Virus record (IMG/VR): IMGVR_UViG_3300005577_000074
Coordinates: 1 to 26,814 of that record
Direction: 5' to 3' (one strand)
Length of the DNA stretch: 26,814 nt
Source of the DNA: a virus
A program made the position numbers and the translations under genes. The stretch's first letter is position 1, and the number at the start of each line of letters is the position of its first letter. Below the pieces are notes generated by a model. That model ran no database searches and was not told the DNA's origin. It worked only from the letters and a program-made list of their open reading frames with translations. Below are positions 14,806-22,077 of this stretch, piece by piece.

Positions 14806-14919
14806 TCACGGCTTCGAAACGAGCTTATTGCCGAACCACTTGCCGATCGCGAAACAGAATCCGACGATGAGCGCGGCGACGGCGATGAGTCCGAAGTCGG
14901 CGGCGGTGTGCGGGATCAT
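14806..14919 (-). CDS. 37-residue single-span membrane peptide
   Basis: ATG 14919 has a perfect AGGAGG five bases upstream, one of the best ribosome sites in the window. The product begins MIPHTAADFGLIAVAAL, continues through a hydrophobic span of about 18 residues (LIAVAALIVGFCFAIGKW), and ends with a basic, short tail. This is one membrane segment with a few residues on either side, so the basic tail would face the cytoplasm. It lies between the head morphogenesis gene and the scaffold promoter. Its role is unknown; a holin-like or membrane-tethering function is possible, but the head-gene setting argues against a simple lysis role. It is too short to be picked up by common gene-length cut-offs. 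Confidence 0.7.
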   Translation of the reverse strand: MIPHTAADFGLIAVAALIVGFCFAIGKWFGNKLVSKP

Positions 14920-14961
14920 TGGATCCTCCTAAGGCGAGTGTAAATGCGGTCGTAAATCCGG

Positions 14962-15570
14962 TTACGCGTAGGCCATGTGGCACTTGTCGTTCCCAAGGCA
15001 TGGACGTTGGCCGATCGGCGTGAGGGTGCCGATTGGCACCCAGCCCTTCGCGGCCTCGTCGATGCAGCCCTGGCAGTGTTCGGCCACGCTCAGCATCGAC
15101 CGTTCGCGCGTGAGTCCGGCGCTGGCGGCGACGTCGCCCATCGACCCGTAGAAGCCCGCGAGCGCGGAGCCGGCGTATGACTTCGCGCGATTGAGGAAGG
15201 CGCCATCCAACCGCACCGCGCCGCGGCGGAGATCCTCGGTGAACCCGGCGAGGAAGCGATATTGGGCGCGCACGCGTTGCCCCACACGACCGAAGTCGGC
15301 CGGCGTCAGCTGATTCCATCCCCCCCGCGCCAGTGCTTCCGCTGTCAGATGCGCGTCTTTGATCTCTTCGCGCATCGTCGCCTGCCATTCGTCGAGCGAG
15401 AGATTCCCGGCGCGGTAGGCGCTTGACGCTTCGAGGAGCTTGGCTTGGCTCGCGGCGATGAACTTGTCGATCCACGACCGCACCTGGACGCGCGTGATCC
15501 AGCGCCCGGTGTCAGGATCCCGAAACTGCGCCGCCCTCGTCACCCATGTCAGGCCGCGGCGTGGTGTCAT
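14962..15570 (-). CDS. Head morphogenesis / minor head protein (SPP1 gp7-like)
   Basis: The 202-residue product has a helical N-terminal two thirds (WIDKFIAASQAKLLEASSAY, then LRRGAVRLDGAFLNRAKSYA) and a C-terminal metal-site region: C166, C169, C191 and C197, around the segment GWVPIGTLTPIGQRPC. This resembles the C-terminal cysteine motif of phage head morphogenesis proteins linked to the portal. The N-terminal FRDPDTGRWITR segment also resembles a phrase shared by such proteins. ATG 15570 overlaps the previous small gene by 59 bases and has no clear ribosome site, so translation may be coupled. Assignment to the gp7-like group is by motif and order. Confidence 0.6.
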   Translation of the reverse strand: MTPRRGLTWVTRAAQFRDPDTGRWITRVQVRSWIDKFIAASQAKLLEASSAYRAGNLSLDEWQATMREEIKDAHLTAEALARGGWNQLTPADFGRVGQRVRAQYRFLAGFTEDLRRGAVRLDGAFLNRAKSYAGSALAGFYGSMGDVAASAGLTRERSMLSVAEHCQGCIDEAAKGWVPIGTLTPIGQRPCLGNDKCHMAYA

Positions 15571-15709
15571 CGCGGGTGGCGTCGAGCGCCCGTGTCGCCT
15601 GCGGCACGCGCTGCGTCGCCTTGCGTTTGGCGCGCATCACGTCCGCTTCGGTGATCTCGGCCAGTCGATCGAGCTCGGCGCCCGTTGGGGTCTCGTCGCG
15701 TTTCGGCAT
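15512..15709 (-). CDS. 65-residue hypothetical protein overlapping head morphogenesis gene
   Basis: From ATG 15709 the product reads MPKRDETPTGAELDRLAEIT, then VMRAKRKATQRVPQATRALD, and ends with acidic, Gly-rich sequence. It is charged and probably partly helical. The 3' 59 bases overlap the start of the next gene in another frame. No good ribosome site precedes it; it starts 11 bases after the previous stop. I judge it real because the codon pattern and composition fit neighbouring genes, but its function is unknown. Confidence 0.55.
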   Translation of the reverse strand: MPKRDETPTGAELDRLAEITEADVMRAKRKATQRVPQATRALDATRDDTTPRPDMGDEGGAVSGS

Positions 15710-15720
15710 GATTCACAAAT

Positions 15721-16020
15721 CTATTCCTCGAACCCCGCTTCCGCTTTCCGGGCCGCGTCGATCGCCCGCATCCGCGCGCGGATCTCGGGTGTCGTCATGC
15801 TCAGCGCTCCGATGCGACTCGCCGACAGTAAGAGTGGCGCGCCGGCATCGGTCGTAAACGACAGCACCCGATCAATGCGCCGCACGATCCAGTGGTGATA
15901 GGCGGCGTCGGCCTCGTCCCACATGTCCGGCGAGAGCCACCAGGACGAATTGTCGTCGGCCACCGAGAGGACCATGTAGGTCCCCAGTTCGACGTCGTGC
16001 GCCTGCGTCTCTGGCGTCAC
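15721..16020 (-). CDS. 99-residue hypothetical protein coupled to the portal gene
   Basis: The start is taken as GTG 16020, which overlaps the portal TGA as GTGA; the frame upstream is open but lies under the portal gene and is a shadow. An internal ATG at 15972 is a second choice. The product (VTPETQAHDVELGTYMVLSV...) has a strand-rich beginning with two tryptophans (SSWWLSPDMW), a middle HHWIVRRIDRVLSF, and an end with TTPEIRARMRAIDAARKAE as a helix. It has no signal or metal site. The tight coupling suggests it is made in step with the portal protein; function unknown. Confidence 0.6.
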   Translation of the reverse strand: MTPETQAHDVELGTYMVLSVADDNSSWWLSPDMWDEADAAYHHWIVRRIDRVLSFTTDAGAPLLLSASRIGALSMTTPEIRARMRAIDAARKAEAGFEE

Positions 16021-18224
16021 GCGGCCGTTCCACTCGCCGCGGCGCTCACGGCGCCGCCCGGCGCCGATCCCGACGTCGATCCTTGCTTGGTCCCGGTCGG
16101 CGCGCCCGCGGCGTTGACCCTCGCGGCATCGGTCGCCGGCGCATTGACCGCCCGCGTCGGCTGCTCGAGCGCGTCCTGCGGGTCGATGACTTCGCCGGGC
16201 TCGCCTGGTTTCGGCTGCTTCACCGAGACGCCGCCCGGGAGTGCCGCGTAGTCTTCCGGCGTGAGCAAGTCGTCGAGCTGCTCCTTCGTCAACCCTAAGA
16301 GCTTCGCTGCCCCTTTGAGCGTCGCGCCCGCCGTCGTGAGGTTCGTCAGCGCGAGCCCGAGTTCCTTCCCCCATTCGATCTTCGATGCCGGATCGTCGGC
16401 CATGCGCGACTGCTCGGCGTCGACGTCGTCCACGTCCAGCATGAGCATCGCGGTCTCTTGGCTGATCGTGACGCCGATCGATTCCTCGATCGCCTTCCGC
16501 TCTTCCGGCGTGATCGGTCCGGTGTCGAGCTTGCACGAGCCTTGGACGCGAAGCATGTCGGTGTAGAGGCCCGGCTGTTTCGCGATCGCTTCCGCCATCG
16601 CGAGCGCGGTTTCGATGAGCCACGTGAACGCGGCGTCGACCTCAGCCTTCGTCTTGAGCAGCGTGTTGAGATACTCGGCGCGCGCCTGGACACGCGAGAC
16701 TGCGGACGTCGTCGCATCGCCCGCGATCAACACATGCCGCTGGCCGACTTCGGCGAGAATCGCTTCGTAGTGCTCGGCCGCCGCGGCGATCGACGCGTCC
16801 GGCTTGACGGGCTCCCGAAACACGGCCGACGGCGAGCCACGTTTGACGACCGTCTCACCTTGGTCGTTCGTGACTTTGTATTCCGCGCCCTCAATGAAAT
16901 TCGTGGTGCTCGAGCCGAGCTTGAGCGGCGACGGCACAAAGACGCTGTTACCGGCGGCGTCTTTTTGGAATCCTCCCGGCACAGCGGCGTCGAGTAGCAG
17001 GCGTTCGGGGAATCCGCCCGTCGTGATGTTCCGCGGCACCATCGTCACCGCGTAATTGAGCGCGCGCTGATTCTGCTGCACCTGTGGGGTGGCCAGTGCG
17101 GGTCGACGCATCTCGAACATCGCGAGCCGGCCGCCGAGTTTGAGGACCGCGTCGCCTCGATGCGGTGTGGCGGGATCGGCCTCGGCGGAACTCTCGGAAG
17201 AATCGCTCGCGCTGTCTTCGCCACCGTCGTCGTCGGAGAGAATCCGAATGACCGTCTCGCCGACGCGATTCAGGAAACAGAGCCAGGCGTATTCGCGCGT
17301 CTCCTCGTTCTCAGCGTCCGAGTCCGACAGCTCGTCAGTATCGTCGTACGCGTCTTGTGCGCCTTCGTAGCGGATGACGCCGGCTTCCAGTTTCGTATCG
17401 GCGTCACAGGCAACCGTGGCCGTTTCGGGCTGGTTGTGCTCGGGCCAGATTTTCGAGAGGGCTTCCGAGATCGACGCGGCGCTGAGTGTCCGAAGTCCCT
17501 GCGAATCCGCCTGCGTCAGCCCATACGGCGTGTAGAGCCGGATGGACGACCGCTCGGCCAACAGCAGCGTGGCGACGGCGTCGAGCATTAGCGTCGGTAC
17601 TTTCCGCGCGGTGAGCCAGTCGCGCACCAATCCCGTCGCGGCGTCGATCGCCTTCTGCTCGTCCGCGGTCGGCTGTTGATCACCCGTCGTCCGGCGCGGC
17701 ACGAAGGACCAACGGAAGTTTTTCCCGATGACGCCGGCGGCATGTCGATCGACGACTTCCTTGACCGCATTCTTCGACGTGAAGATGTTCGCGATCTCCG
17801 TCATCACGTTCGTAAAGACGGAGTCGGTCACGTCGGGGTGCGGGCCGATCCAGCCGGAGCCGTCGAGCCAGTGATCGCCCTGGTACAGTCGGCGATTGAC
17901 GTTGATCGGGTCTTGCTGCCGGCGGGCCGCGGGGAATCGCGCTTCGCCCGGAGACGTCGCGACGCTATTCGATTCGCGCTGCGCGACGTCGATCGTCTGA
18001 TCGTCGACGGCCTTCGCCACCGCAGCGTCCGCGTCGTCGTAATCCCACACCGCGAATGGCGACGGCGGATAGAGCGGCGTGACCGTCGCACCCGACTTCG
18101 GTTGCCGCTTGAGTGCCCGCTTGACTCGCGCGATCAGCGAGAGCTTGCGCGCCGGATCGGTCGCCGTGGTAGCAGTGGCGGCGGGTGCGCTGGATGATGC
18201 GGACGGTTCGACGGACGTGGCCAC
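16017..18224 (-). CDS. Portal protein
   Basis: The 735-residue product fits phage portal proteins: a disordered Ala/Ser/Thr-rich start (about 1-30), a core that begins near residue 100 with DPINVNRRLYQGDHW, and the segment FTNVMTEIANIFTSKNAVKE followed by an aspartate-, serine- and glutamate-rich insert (about 285-355: DDTDELSDSDAENEETREYA, then DDGGEDSASDSSESSAEADP). The conserved stem and crown helices seem to lie in 470-560 (HYEAILAEVGQRHVLIAGDA, RVQARAEYLNTLLKTKAEVD). It ends in an Ala/Gly-rich tail. It is long for a portal, mostly due to the inserts and ends. The start is GTG 18224 with no good ribosome site and a hairpin just before it. Confidence 0.85.
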   Translation of the reverse strand: MATSVEPSASSSAPAATATTATDPARKLSLIARVKRALKRQPKSGATVTPLYPPSPFAVWDYDDADAAVAKAVDDQTIDVAQRESNSVATSPGEARFPAARRQQDPINVNRRLYQGDHWLDGSGWIGPHPDVTDSVFTNVMTEIANIFTSKNAVKEVVDRHAAGVIGKNFRWSFVPRRTTGDQQPTADEQKAIDAATGLVRDWLTARKVPTLMLDAVATLLLAERSSIRLYTPYGLTQADSQGLRTLSAASISEALSKIWPEHNQPETATVACDADTKLEAGVIRYEGAQDAYDDTDELSDSDAENEETREYAWLCFLNRVGETVIRILSDDDGGEDSASDSSESSAEADPATPHRGDAVLKLGGRLAMFEMRRPALATPQVQQNQRALNYAVTMVPRNITTGGFPERLLLDAAVPGGFQKDAAGNSVFVPSPLKLGSSTTNFIEGAEYKVTNDQGETVVKRGSPSAVFREPVKPDASIAAAAEHYEAILAEVGQRHVLIAGDATTSAVSRVQARAEYLNTLLKTKAEVDAAFTWLIETALAMAEAIAKQPGLYTDMLRVQGSCKLDTGPITPEERKAIEESIGVTISQETAMLMLDVDDVDAEQSRMADDPASKIEWGKELGLALTNLTTAGATLKGAAKLLGLTKEQLDDLLTPEDYAALPGGVSVKQPKPGEPGEVIDPQDALEQPTRAVNAPATDAARVNAAGAPTGTKQGSTSGSAPGGAVSAAASGTAA

Positions 18225-18337
18225 GGTCGGAGAGTTTGAAGAGAAACTCTGTGCCCTGTGTGGCGGCCAGGCCGGCGCACCGAATGGATCGAGTGGAGCG
18301 ATTAGAGCATACTACCGCGCGTCCGAATTAGTCAACG
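18225..18337 (-). promoter_or_regulatory. Portal gene leader with promoter and start-proximal hairpin
   Basis: The 113-base gap carries a promoter (18306-18335) and a hairpin made of AGAGTTT (18231-18237) and AAACTCT (18244-18250) with a six-base loop, ending six bases before the GTG start. Because no Shine-Dalgarno site is visible before GTG, the hairpin could affect portal translation. Transcription from the promoter would give a leader of about 75 bases. Confidence 0.45.
18306..18335 (-). promoter_or_regulatory. Sigma70-like promoter ahead of portal gene
   Basis: On the minus strand TTGACT (18335-18330) is followed by an 18-base spacer and TATGCT (18311-18306; four of six to TATAAT). The -35 box lies right after the preceding stop codon. 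Its spacer and the bases after the -35 (AATTCG) are like those of the scaffold promoter, suggesting shared control of late genes. Confidence 0.5.
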
Positions 18338-18640
18338 CTAGTCGTCGATTTCAAAACCGCCCGGCCCGTAGATTGGGCTATCAAGTTCGTCCTGATACAT
18401 TCGTCGAATGCGATCCGCGAGAATCGGGGCCGCGATGCGCGTTGCCTCACGCTCCAGATATTCCCGTACGCTCTGTGGCCCGGTGATACCCTCGCCCCGC
18501 GTTGGCCAACGGTCAAGGGCGACCGTGGGCTGAAGGGTGATCAATTCGGAGATACCGTACTCCGGGGCGTATACGTGGTACTGCACCAAGCGACGGCCGC
18601 CATCATCAGATTCGCCGACTAGAATCGCGCGTGTGTTCAC
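18338..18640 (-). CDS. 100-residue hypothetical protein
   Basis: The start GTG 18640 overlaps the previous stop as GTGA. The product begins MNTRAILVGESDDGGRRLVQ, has a strand-like first half (YHVYAPEYGISELITLQPTV) and a helical second half (VREYLEREATRIAAPILADR, then IRRMYQDEL). The pattern suggests a small alpha-beta fold. It is the last gene before the portal promoter. I do not recognise it. Confidence 0.65.
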   Translation of the reverse strand: MNTRAILVGESDDGGRRLVQYHVYAPEYGISELITLQPTVALDRWPTRGEGITGPQSVREYLEREATRIAAPILADRIRRMYQDELDSPIYGPGGFEIDD

Positions 18641-19053
18641 GGCGCCGGCGGCAGATACGACTCGATCACGTCGGCGAGGTCGTGCAGGAGATTCAGGCGC
18701 TCGCTGTCTGCGACGATCGCACGATATTGCGAATCGTCGGACGGGTTCGTGATGTCACCGGCCCGCGGTGCTGGTTGCTCGCCGATCCACTCGGCGATCT
18801 CTCTGAGCCGCGAGACGTGTTCGCGCGTGACCGCTCGGGGATCGTCGAATCGGCGCAGCAACTCGTTCAGCAACGCGATGAGCGCAGCGGCGTCCGACAC
18901 GTCAGCAATCCCAGGCTCATGGATCTCGCGGTCAACGATCTCGAGCGATTGGCCTTGGAGCGTTGCGCGCACACTGATCGTTCGGTATTCGCCTTTCGCC
19001 CACTGCTCGTCGCTCAAGGCTGGCGGGATGTCCGTCGTGTGTCTGTCGCTCAC
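18637..19053 (-). CDS. Tandem paralogue A, hypothetical (TTDIPPAL family)
   Basis: GTG 19053 overlaps the stop of paralogue B as GTGA, and AGGAGG lies four bases upstream. The 138-residue product shares with its neighbour the beginning MSD..TTDIPPAL..E.W, the middle DP..T.E.V.RLR, and the end DLADVIESYLP. The beginning (TTDIPPALSDEQWAKG) is a short disordered lead into a first helix. It carries no membrane segment or metal site. The shared ends suggest a two-part structure with an exchanged middle. It may be an accessory gene duplicated within the packaging-to-head interval. Function unknown. Confidence 0.7.
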   Translation of the reverse strand: MSDRHTTDIPPALSDEQWAKGEYRTISVRATLQGQSLEIVDREIHEPGIADVSDAAALIALLNELLRRFDDPRAVTREHVSRLREIAEWIGEQPAPRAGDITNPSDDSQYRAIVADSERLNLLHDLADVIESYLPPAP

Positions 19054-19484
19054 TCCACCTCCTTCGGCAGATAGCTCTCGATGACGTCGGCGAGGTCATC
19101 AAGCCAGTGGTCGAGGTATGCGATGTCGATCATGACCTCGCGATCGTCGTAGACTGGCTCTGATGGAGAACCGTGGCTGTCGCGTAGGTCGGCCGCAACC
19201 GTGCGAAGCCGACGAACGGTCTCGCGCGTGAATTTCCTCGGGTCCTCGTCGTTCATCGCCGCGTTGGCGATGGCGATCAGTGCGGCGAAGGCGTTTGCGT
19301 CGTCCTGGATCGGAATGCATTCTCCGAGACTGCTCGGCTCGCACACGTACATGGCTTCGCGTTCCTCGCGCCGACGATCGTCGTTGTAAATCCCAAAATC
19401 GGCGCCGCCTCGACGCGATCTGCGCGCTTTCCATTCCTCCGGCGTGAGCGCTGGCGGAATGTCGGTCGTGTTCTCGTCGCTCAT
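19050..19484 (-). CDS. Tandem paralogue B, hypothetical (TTDIPPAL family)
   Basis: ATG 19484 is chosen because GGAGGT lies six bases before it and because MSDENTTDIPPAL lines up with the start of paralogue A. The frame is open further to a GTG at 19589 that overlaps the preceding stop (GTGA); that start would add 35 residues, ending GKQVDSGGGR, with no match in paralogue A. The 144-residue product has ERREEREAM-like charged sequence after the opening, then DANAFAALIAIANAAMNDED, and the common end DLADVIESYLP. Function unknown. Confidence 0.68.
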   Translation of the reverse strand: MSDENTTDIPPALTPEEWKARRSRRGGADFGIYNDDRRREEREAMYVCEPSSLGECIPIQDDANAFAALIAIANAAMNDEDPRKFTRETVRRLRTVAADLRDSHGSPSEPVYDDREVMIDIAYLDHWLDDLADVIESYLPKEVE

Positions 19485-19585
19485 CCGGCCACCTCCGCTA
19501 TCGACCTGCTTACCCATGCTCTCGAAGTGCCCTGGCTCGTTCTCACGCATGATATATGTCAGATCCCTTATCGGAAAGCTGTCGC

Positions 19586-19837
19586 TCACTGGACCGCCAT
19601 CTTCTGCGCCGCCGCGACCGTCGTCGCATCGATCATCGCAATCTCTAAATCGCCCACGCAGTGGGGTGACACTTCGTGATGGGCGGTGATAGCCGCCCGC
19701 CGTACGGCCGAGCGATCCATCGCCTGGAAACTCCGGATGGCGTCTTTGGCTCCGCACGTGACGCAGCGCCAGGCCGCTCGCGGTCGTCCCGTTGTGCCGA
19801 TACTAGCAACCCGCTTGCCGATTCGTCCGCCGCCCAT
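19586..19837 (-). CDS. 83-residue Cys/His small protein
   Basis: I take ATG 19837 (MGGGRIGKRVASIGTTGRPR), four bases after the terminase stop, with GGAG nine bases upstream; the frame continues upstream only as Arg-rich shadow under the terminase gene. The product has a CVTC pair (C25, C28) and a HHEVSPHC group (H53, H54, H59, C60), which could hold a zinc ion. A helix with FQAMDRSAVRRAA lies between them. Its TGA overlaps a GTG of the alternative start of paralogue B. It could bind DNA or act as a small regulator; nothing more can be said from sequence alone. Confidence 0.62.
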   Translation of the reverse strand: MGGGRIGKRVASIGTTGRPRAAWRCVTCGAKDAIRSFQAMDRSAVRRAAITAHHEVSPHCVGDLEIAMIDATTVAAAQKMAVQ

Positions 19838-19841
19838 TCGC

Positions 19842-21392
19842 TCACGCTCCGTGTGTCGCGTACGATCCGCCGCGAGGCCTCGCGTTCTTGAGGCGTTCAT
19901 TCTCCGCTTCTTCCGCCTGAATCTGTTTGTCAAATCGCCGAAGCAGCTGCGTCAACGCGTCGGTCAAGTCGTCGTGCGCGCCGAGCGGGAACTGCAGGAG
20001 CTCGAGCGTCAGCGTCTTGACCCACGGCGCGATCGACGGATGCGGCAACCAGACATTCCCCGCCTCGAAAAGATGCGTGATTGCGTGCGCGCGCGCCACC
20101 TTATCCCCTTCGGGCTCGACGCCAATGAGCCCGGCGATCTCGGATTTGAGTGTCGAGATCACGGCCGGCCCGTTCGCTTTATCCTCGACGAGCTTGTGCG
20201 TGGCGCCGGGATTCCGCGCCGAGAGTCCGCGCACCGCTTTAATCGTCGCCGGGAAGTCGAGTCGATCGTGGATGTGGTCCGGCAAGATATAGCAATTCGC
20301 GCCGAGGCGGCCACCAGCCAACCCGGCGACATAATCGGACGTCGCCTTGTCCTTGAAGCTACAGTCGATCGAGATGGCTTGCGCGGTGAACTTCTCGGGT
20401 AGCATCGGGACCGCGAGTCCGCTTTCGATGATCGGATGCGCGCGCGTCGTGTAGTACCGGAACCATTCCGACTTGAAGACGAGTCCCGACGCCGGGGCCG
20501 GCCGTTGCTGTTGCATCGACGCGAACGCCGCTTCTCCGATCGCGCGCCGCATCTTCGCGTAATAGGCTTCGTCGAATCGTTCGGGACAGAGCGCTTCGCC
20601 TTCTTTCCGGCCGAGCGGATCTTCGGATTCCGCCAACGCTGGCAGCCGCGCCGTTTCCCAATCCGACGCTTCCTCGCTCGCCTGAATACGGCCCGAGAGA
20701 TCGTCTTCGTGGCGCCGCGCGTTGCACAGCACGATTTCGCCATCCGGCTCCAAGCGGGTATACAAGTCCTCGCGATACCACTCGTCGACCTTGTCGCGGA
20801 ACGCTTTCGAATAGGCGTCCTCGCGATTCTTGATCGGGTCGTCGATCGCGATGAGCTTAGCCGGCAACCCCGCGACACCAACGCCCACACCCACGGCACG
20901 GACGCCGCCGCCCGCTTCGGTTTCCCAATCCTCGGCTGACGTCCGATCGCGCGACAGCGGTATGCGTCCGACTAAGAGCCGTCGCACTTTCCGCGACAGC
21001 CGGAGCGCGAATTTCGCGTTGTACGCGCCGATGATGATCGGCATCTTGGGATCGAGCTCGAGCCGGTACGCGAGGTACCGGACGAGCAACTCGGTCTTCC
21101 CGATGCGCGTCGGCAGATTGATCTCGAGGCGGCCGAGCTCGCCCGCGACCATCCGATCGAGATACGCGTAGAGATAGACCAGGTGCCGCCACCACCAACT
21201 CCACGCGGGCGTGACGAGCTCGCAGTAGCGGCGAATGCCGATCGGCGAACCGTCGGAATTCCGCAACGGATTGCCTACCGGCTCTGAGGGAGTTTCGGGC
21301 TCGGTAGGGATTTGAGGCTCGGATTCCGCCGGTTCGGACGGCTTGGGCGCCGCGAAGGCACTCTCGAATCGGCGTTGGCGAAGGCGCAGCAT
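19842..21392 (-). CDS. terL: Terminase large subunit
   Basis: The 516-residue product is the ATP-driven DNA packaging motor with its nuclease. Residues 1-45 are Pro/Glu-rich and disordered. The Walker A site is at 93-101 (LPTRIGKTE; relatives usually have a PPRHGKS-like form, so the central residues differ). Walker B is LIAIDD (180-185). A coupling motif NARRHEDDL lies at 224-232, recalling TRWHEDDL of relatives. In the nuclease half D343 (SIDCSF), E403/D404 (LVEDKANG) and D474, D475, D478 (HDDLTDAL) are in place for metal binding. The start ATG 21392 has only a weak AGG upstream. It follows a small HTH gene and a small-terminase candidate, the normal arrangement. Confidence 0.92.
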   Translation of the reverse strand: MLRLRQRRFESAFAAPKPSEPAESEPQIPTEPETPSEPVGNPLRNSDGSPIGIRRYCELVTPAWSWWWRHLVYLYAYLDRMVAGELGRLEINLPTRIGKTELLVRYLAYRLELDPKMPIIIGAYNAKFALRLSRKVRRLLVGRIPLSRDRTSAEDWETEAGGGVRAVGVGVGVAGLPAKLIAIDDPIKNREDAYSKAFRDKVDEWYREDLYTRLEPDGEIVLCNARRHEDDLSGRIQASEEASDWETARLPALAESEDPLGRKEGEALCPERFDEAYYAKMRRAIGEAAFASMQQQRPAPASGLVFKSEWFRYYTTRAHPIIESGLAVPMLPEKFTAQAISIDCSFKDKATSDYVAGLAGGRLGANCYILPDHIHDRLDFPATIKAVRGLSARNPGATHKLVEDKANGPAVISTLKSEIAGLIGVEPEGDKVARAHAITHLFEAGNVWLPHPSIAPWVKTLTLELLQFPLGAHDDLTDALTQLLRRFDKQIQAEEAENERLKNARPRGGSYATHGA

Positions 21393-21401
21393 CGGCTGGC
21401 G

Positions 21402-21617
21402 CTACCTGCCCGAGGCGCGCTTTTGCATGCGGAAAAAGGCGATCAGGTGTTCGCGCTCTATGACCCACGCGCCTCGCGGGCCGGGTAATTTCCGTGCCGG
21501 AAGCTCGCCGGTCGCTATCGCTATCCGAATCGATACCCGATCGGATGGCAAGAATCCATTGGCCTTGGCGTAGAGGCTCGAGGCGTTGATGGTAAACAGT
21601 TCCGCGGTTGTCGCCAT
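21402..21617 (-). CDS. Small helix-turn-helix / excisionase-like DNA-binding protein
   Basis: The 71-residue product (MATTAELFTINASSLYAKAN...) shows the pattern of a short winged helix as in excisionase and MerR-like HTH_17 proteins: helix, turn, then SIRIAIATGELPARKLPG and WVIEREHLIAFF, matching the usual SGELPA.K...W.I...DL..F order. GGGAG lies about ten bases before ATG 21617. The gene stands directly before the large terminase, so besides a regulator it could be a DNA-recognition subunit of the packaging machine. No integrase is visible to support excision. Confidence 0.6.
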   Translation of the reverse strand: MATTAELFTINASSLYAKANGFLPSDRVSIRIAIATGELPARKLPGPRGAWVIEREHLIAFFRMQKRASGR

Positions 21618-21642
21618 GTGTTCAGATCTCCCAGTGAGTGTA

Positions 21643-22074
21643 TTAGATCCCCAGCCAGTGCGGCGCGATCTTCGCCATGAGCGCGTCGGCGTGGTCGCGG
21701 TTGCCGTCGAAGAACTCGATGATCTCGTCGCGCGTCGCGAAGAGACTGGCCGTCACGCGGCCTTCGCGGAGCGTGCGGTCCATCATGGCGATCATGCGCA
21801 GCTCAGAGATAGCCTTCAGTTGTGAGCCGACGCTGTACGGGCGCTTGAGTTTCGTCCGTTTATCATTCTTCCGAGCACGCGCTGGGGTGTTCCTGGCGAT
21901 GCGCGTTAGCCGTGGAATGACCGAATAGAGCACTCGACGCGCGGCCTCGGCGCAGTCGGTGTCGGTCGGCGCGTCCAAGCGTGGATGACGACCGCCAGTG
22001 CGAATCGCCCCGCCGTGCCGCTGGTGCACGAGCGCTGGCGCCGCCGGCTCGTCCGGCTTCTCGTCGTCGCTCAT
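21643..22074 (-). CDS. Terminase small subunit candidate
   Basis: The 143-residue product has an N-terminal phrase HGGAIRTGGRHPR, similar to the start of many small terminase or phage DNA-binding proteins (GGA.R.GG..PR). A basic middle (RNTPARARKNDKRTKLKRPY) and a helical C-terminal part (AISELRMIAMMDRTL, then RDEIIEFFDGNRDHADALMA) fit a DNA-binding and oligomerisation layout. ATG 22074 follows the previous stop by three bases. Position two genes before the large terminase supports the call, but the HTH gene between is a rival for this role. Confidence 0.5.
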   Translation of the reverse strand: MSDDEKPDEPAAPALVHQRHGGAIRTGGRHPRLDAPTDTDCAEAARRVLYSVIPRLTRIARNTPARARKNDKRTKLKRPYSVGSQLKAISELRMIAMMDRTLREGRVTASLFATRDEIIEFFDGNRDHADALMAKIAPHWLGI

Positions 22075-22077
22075 CAG

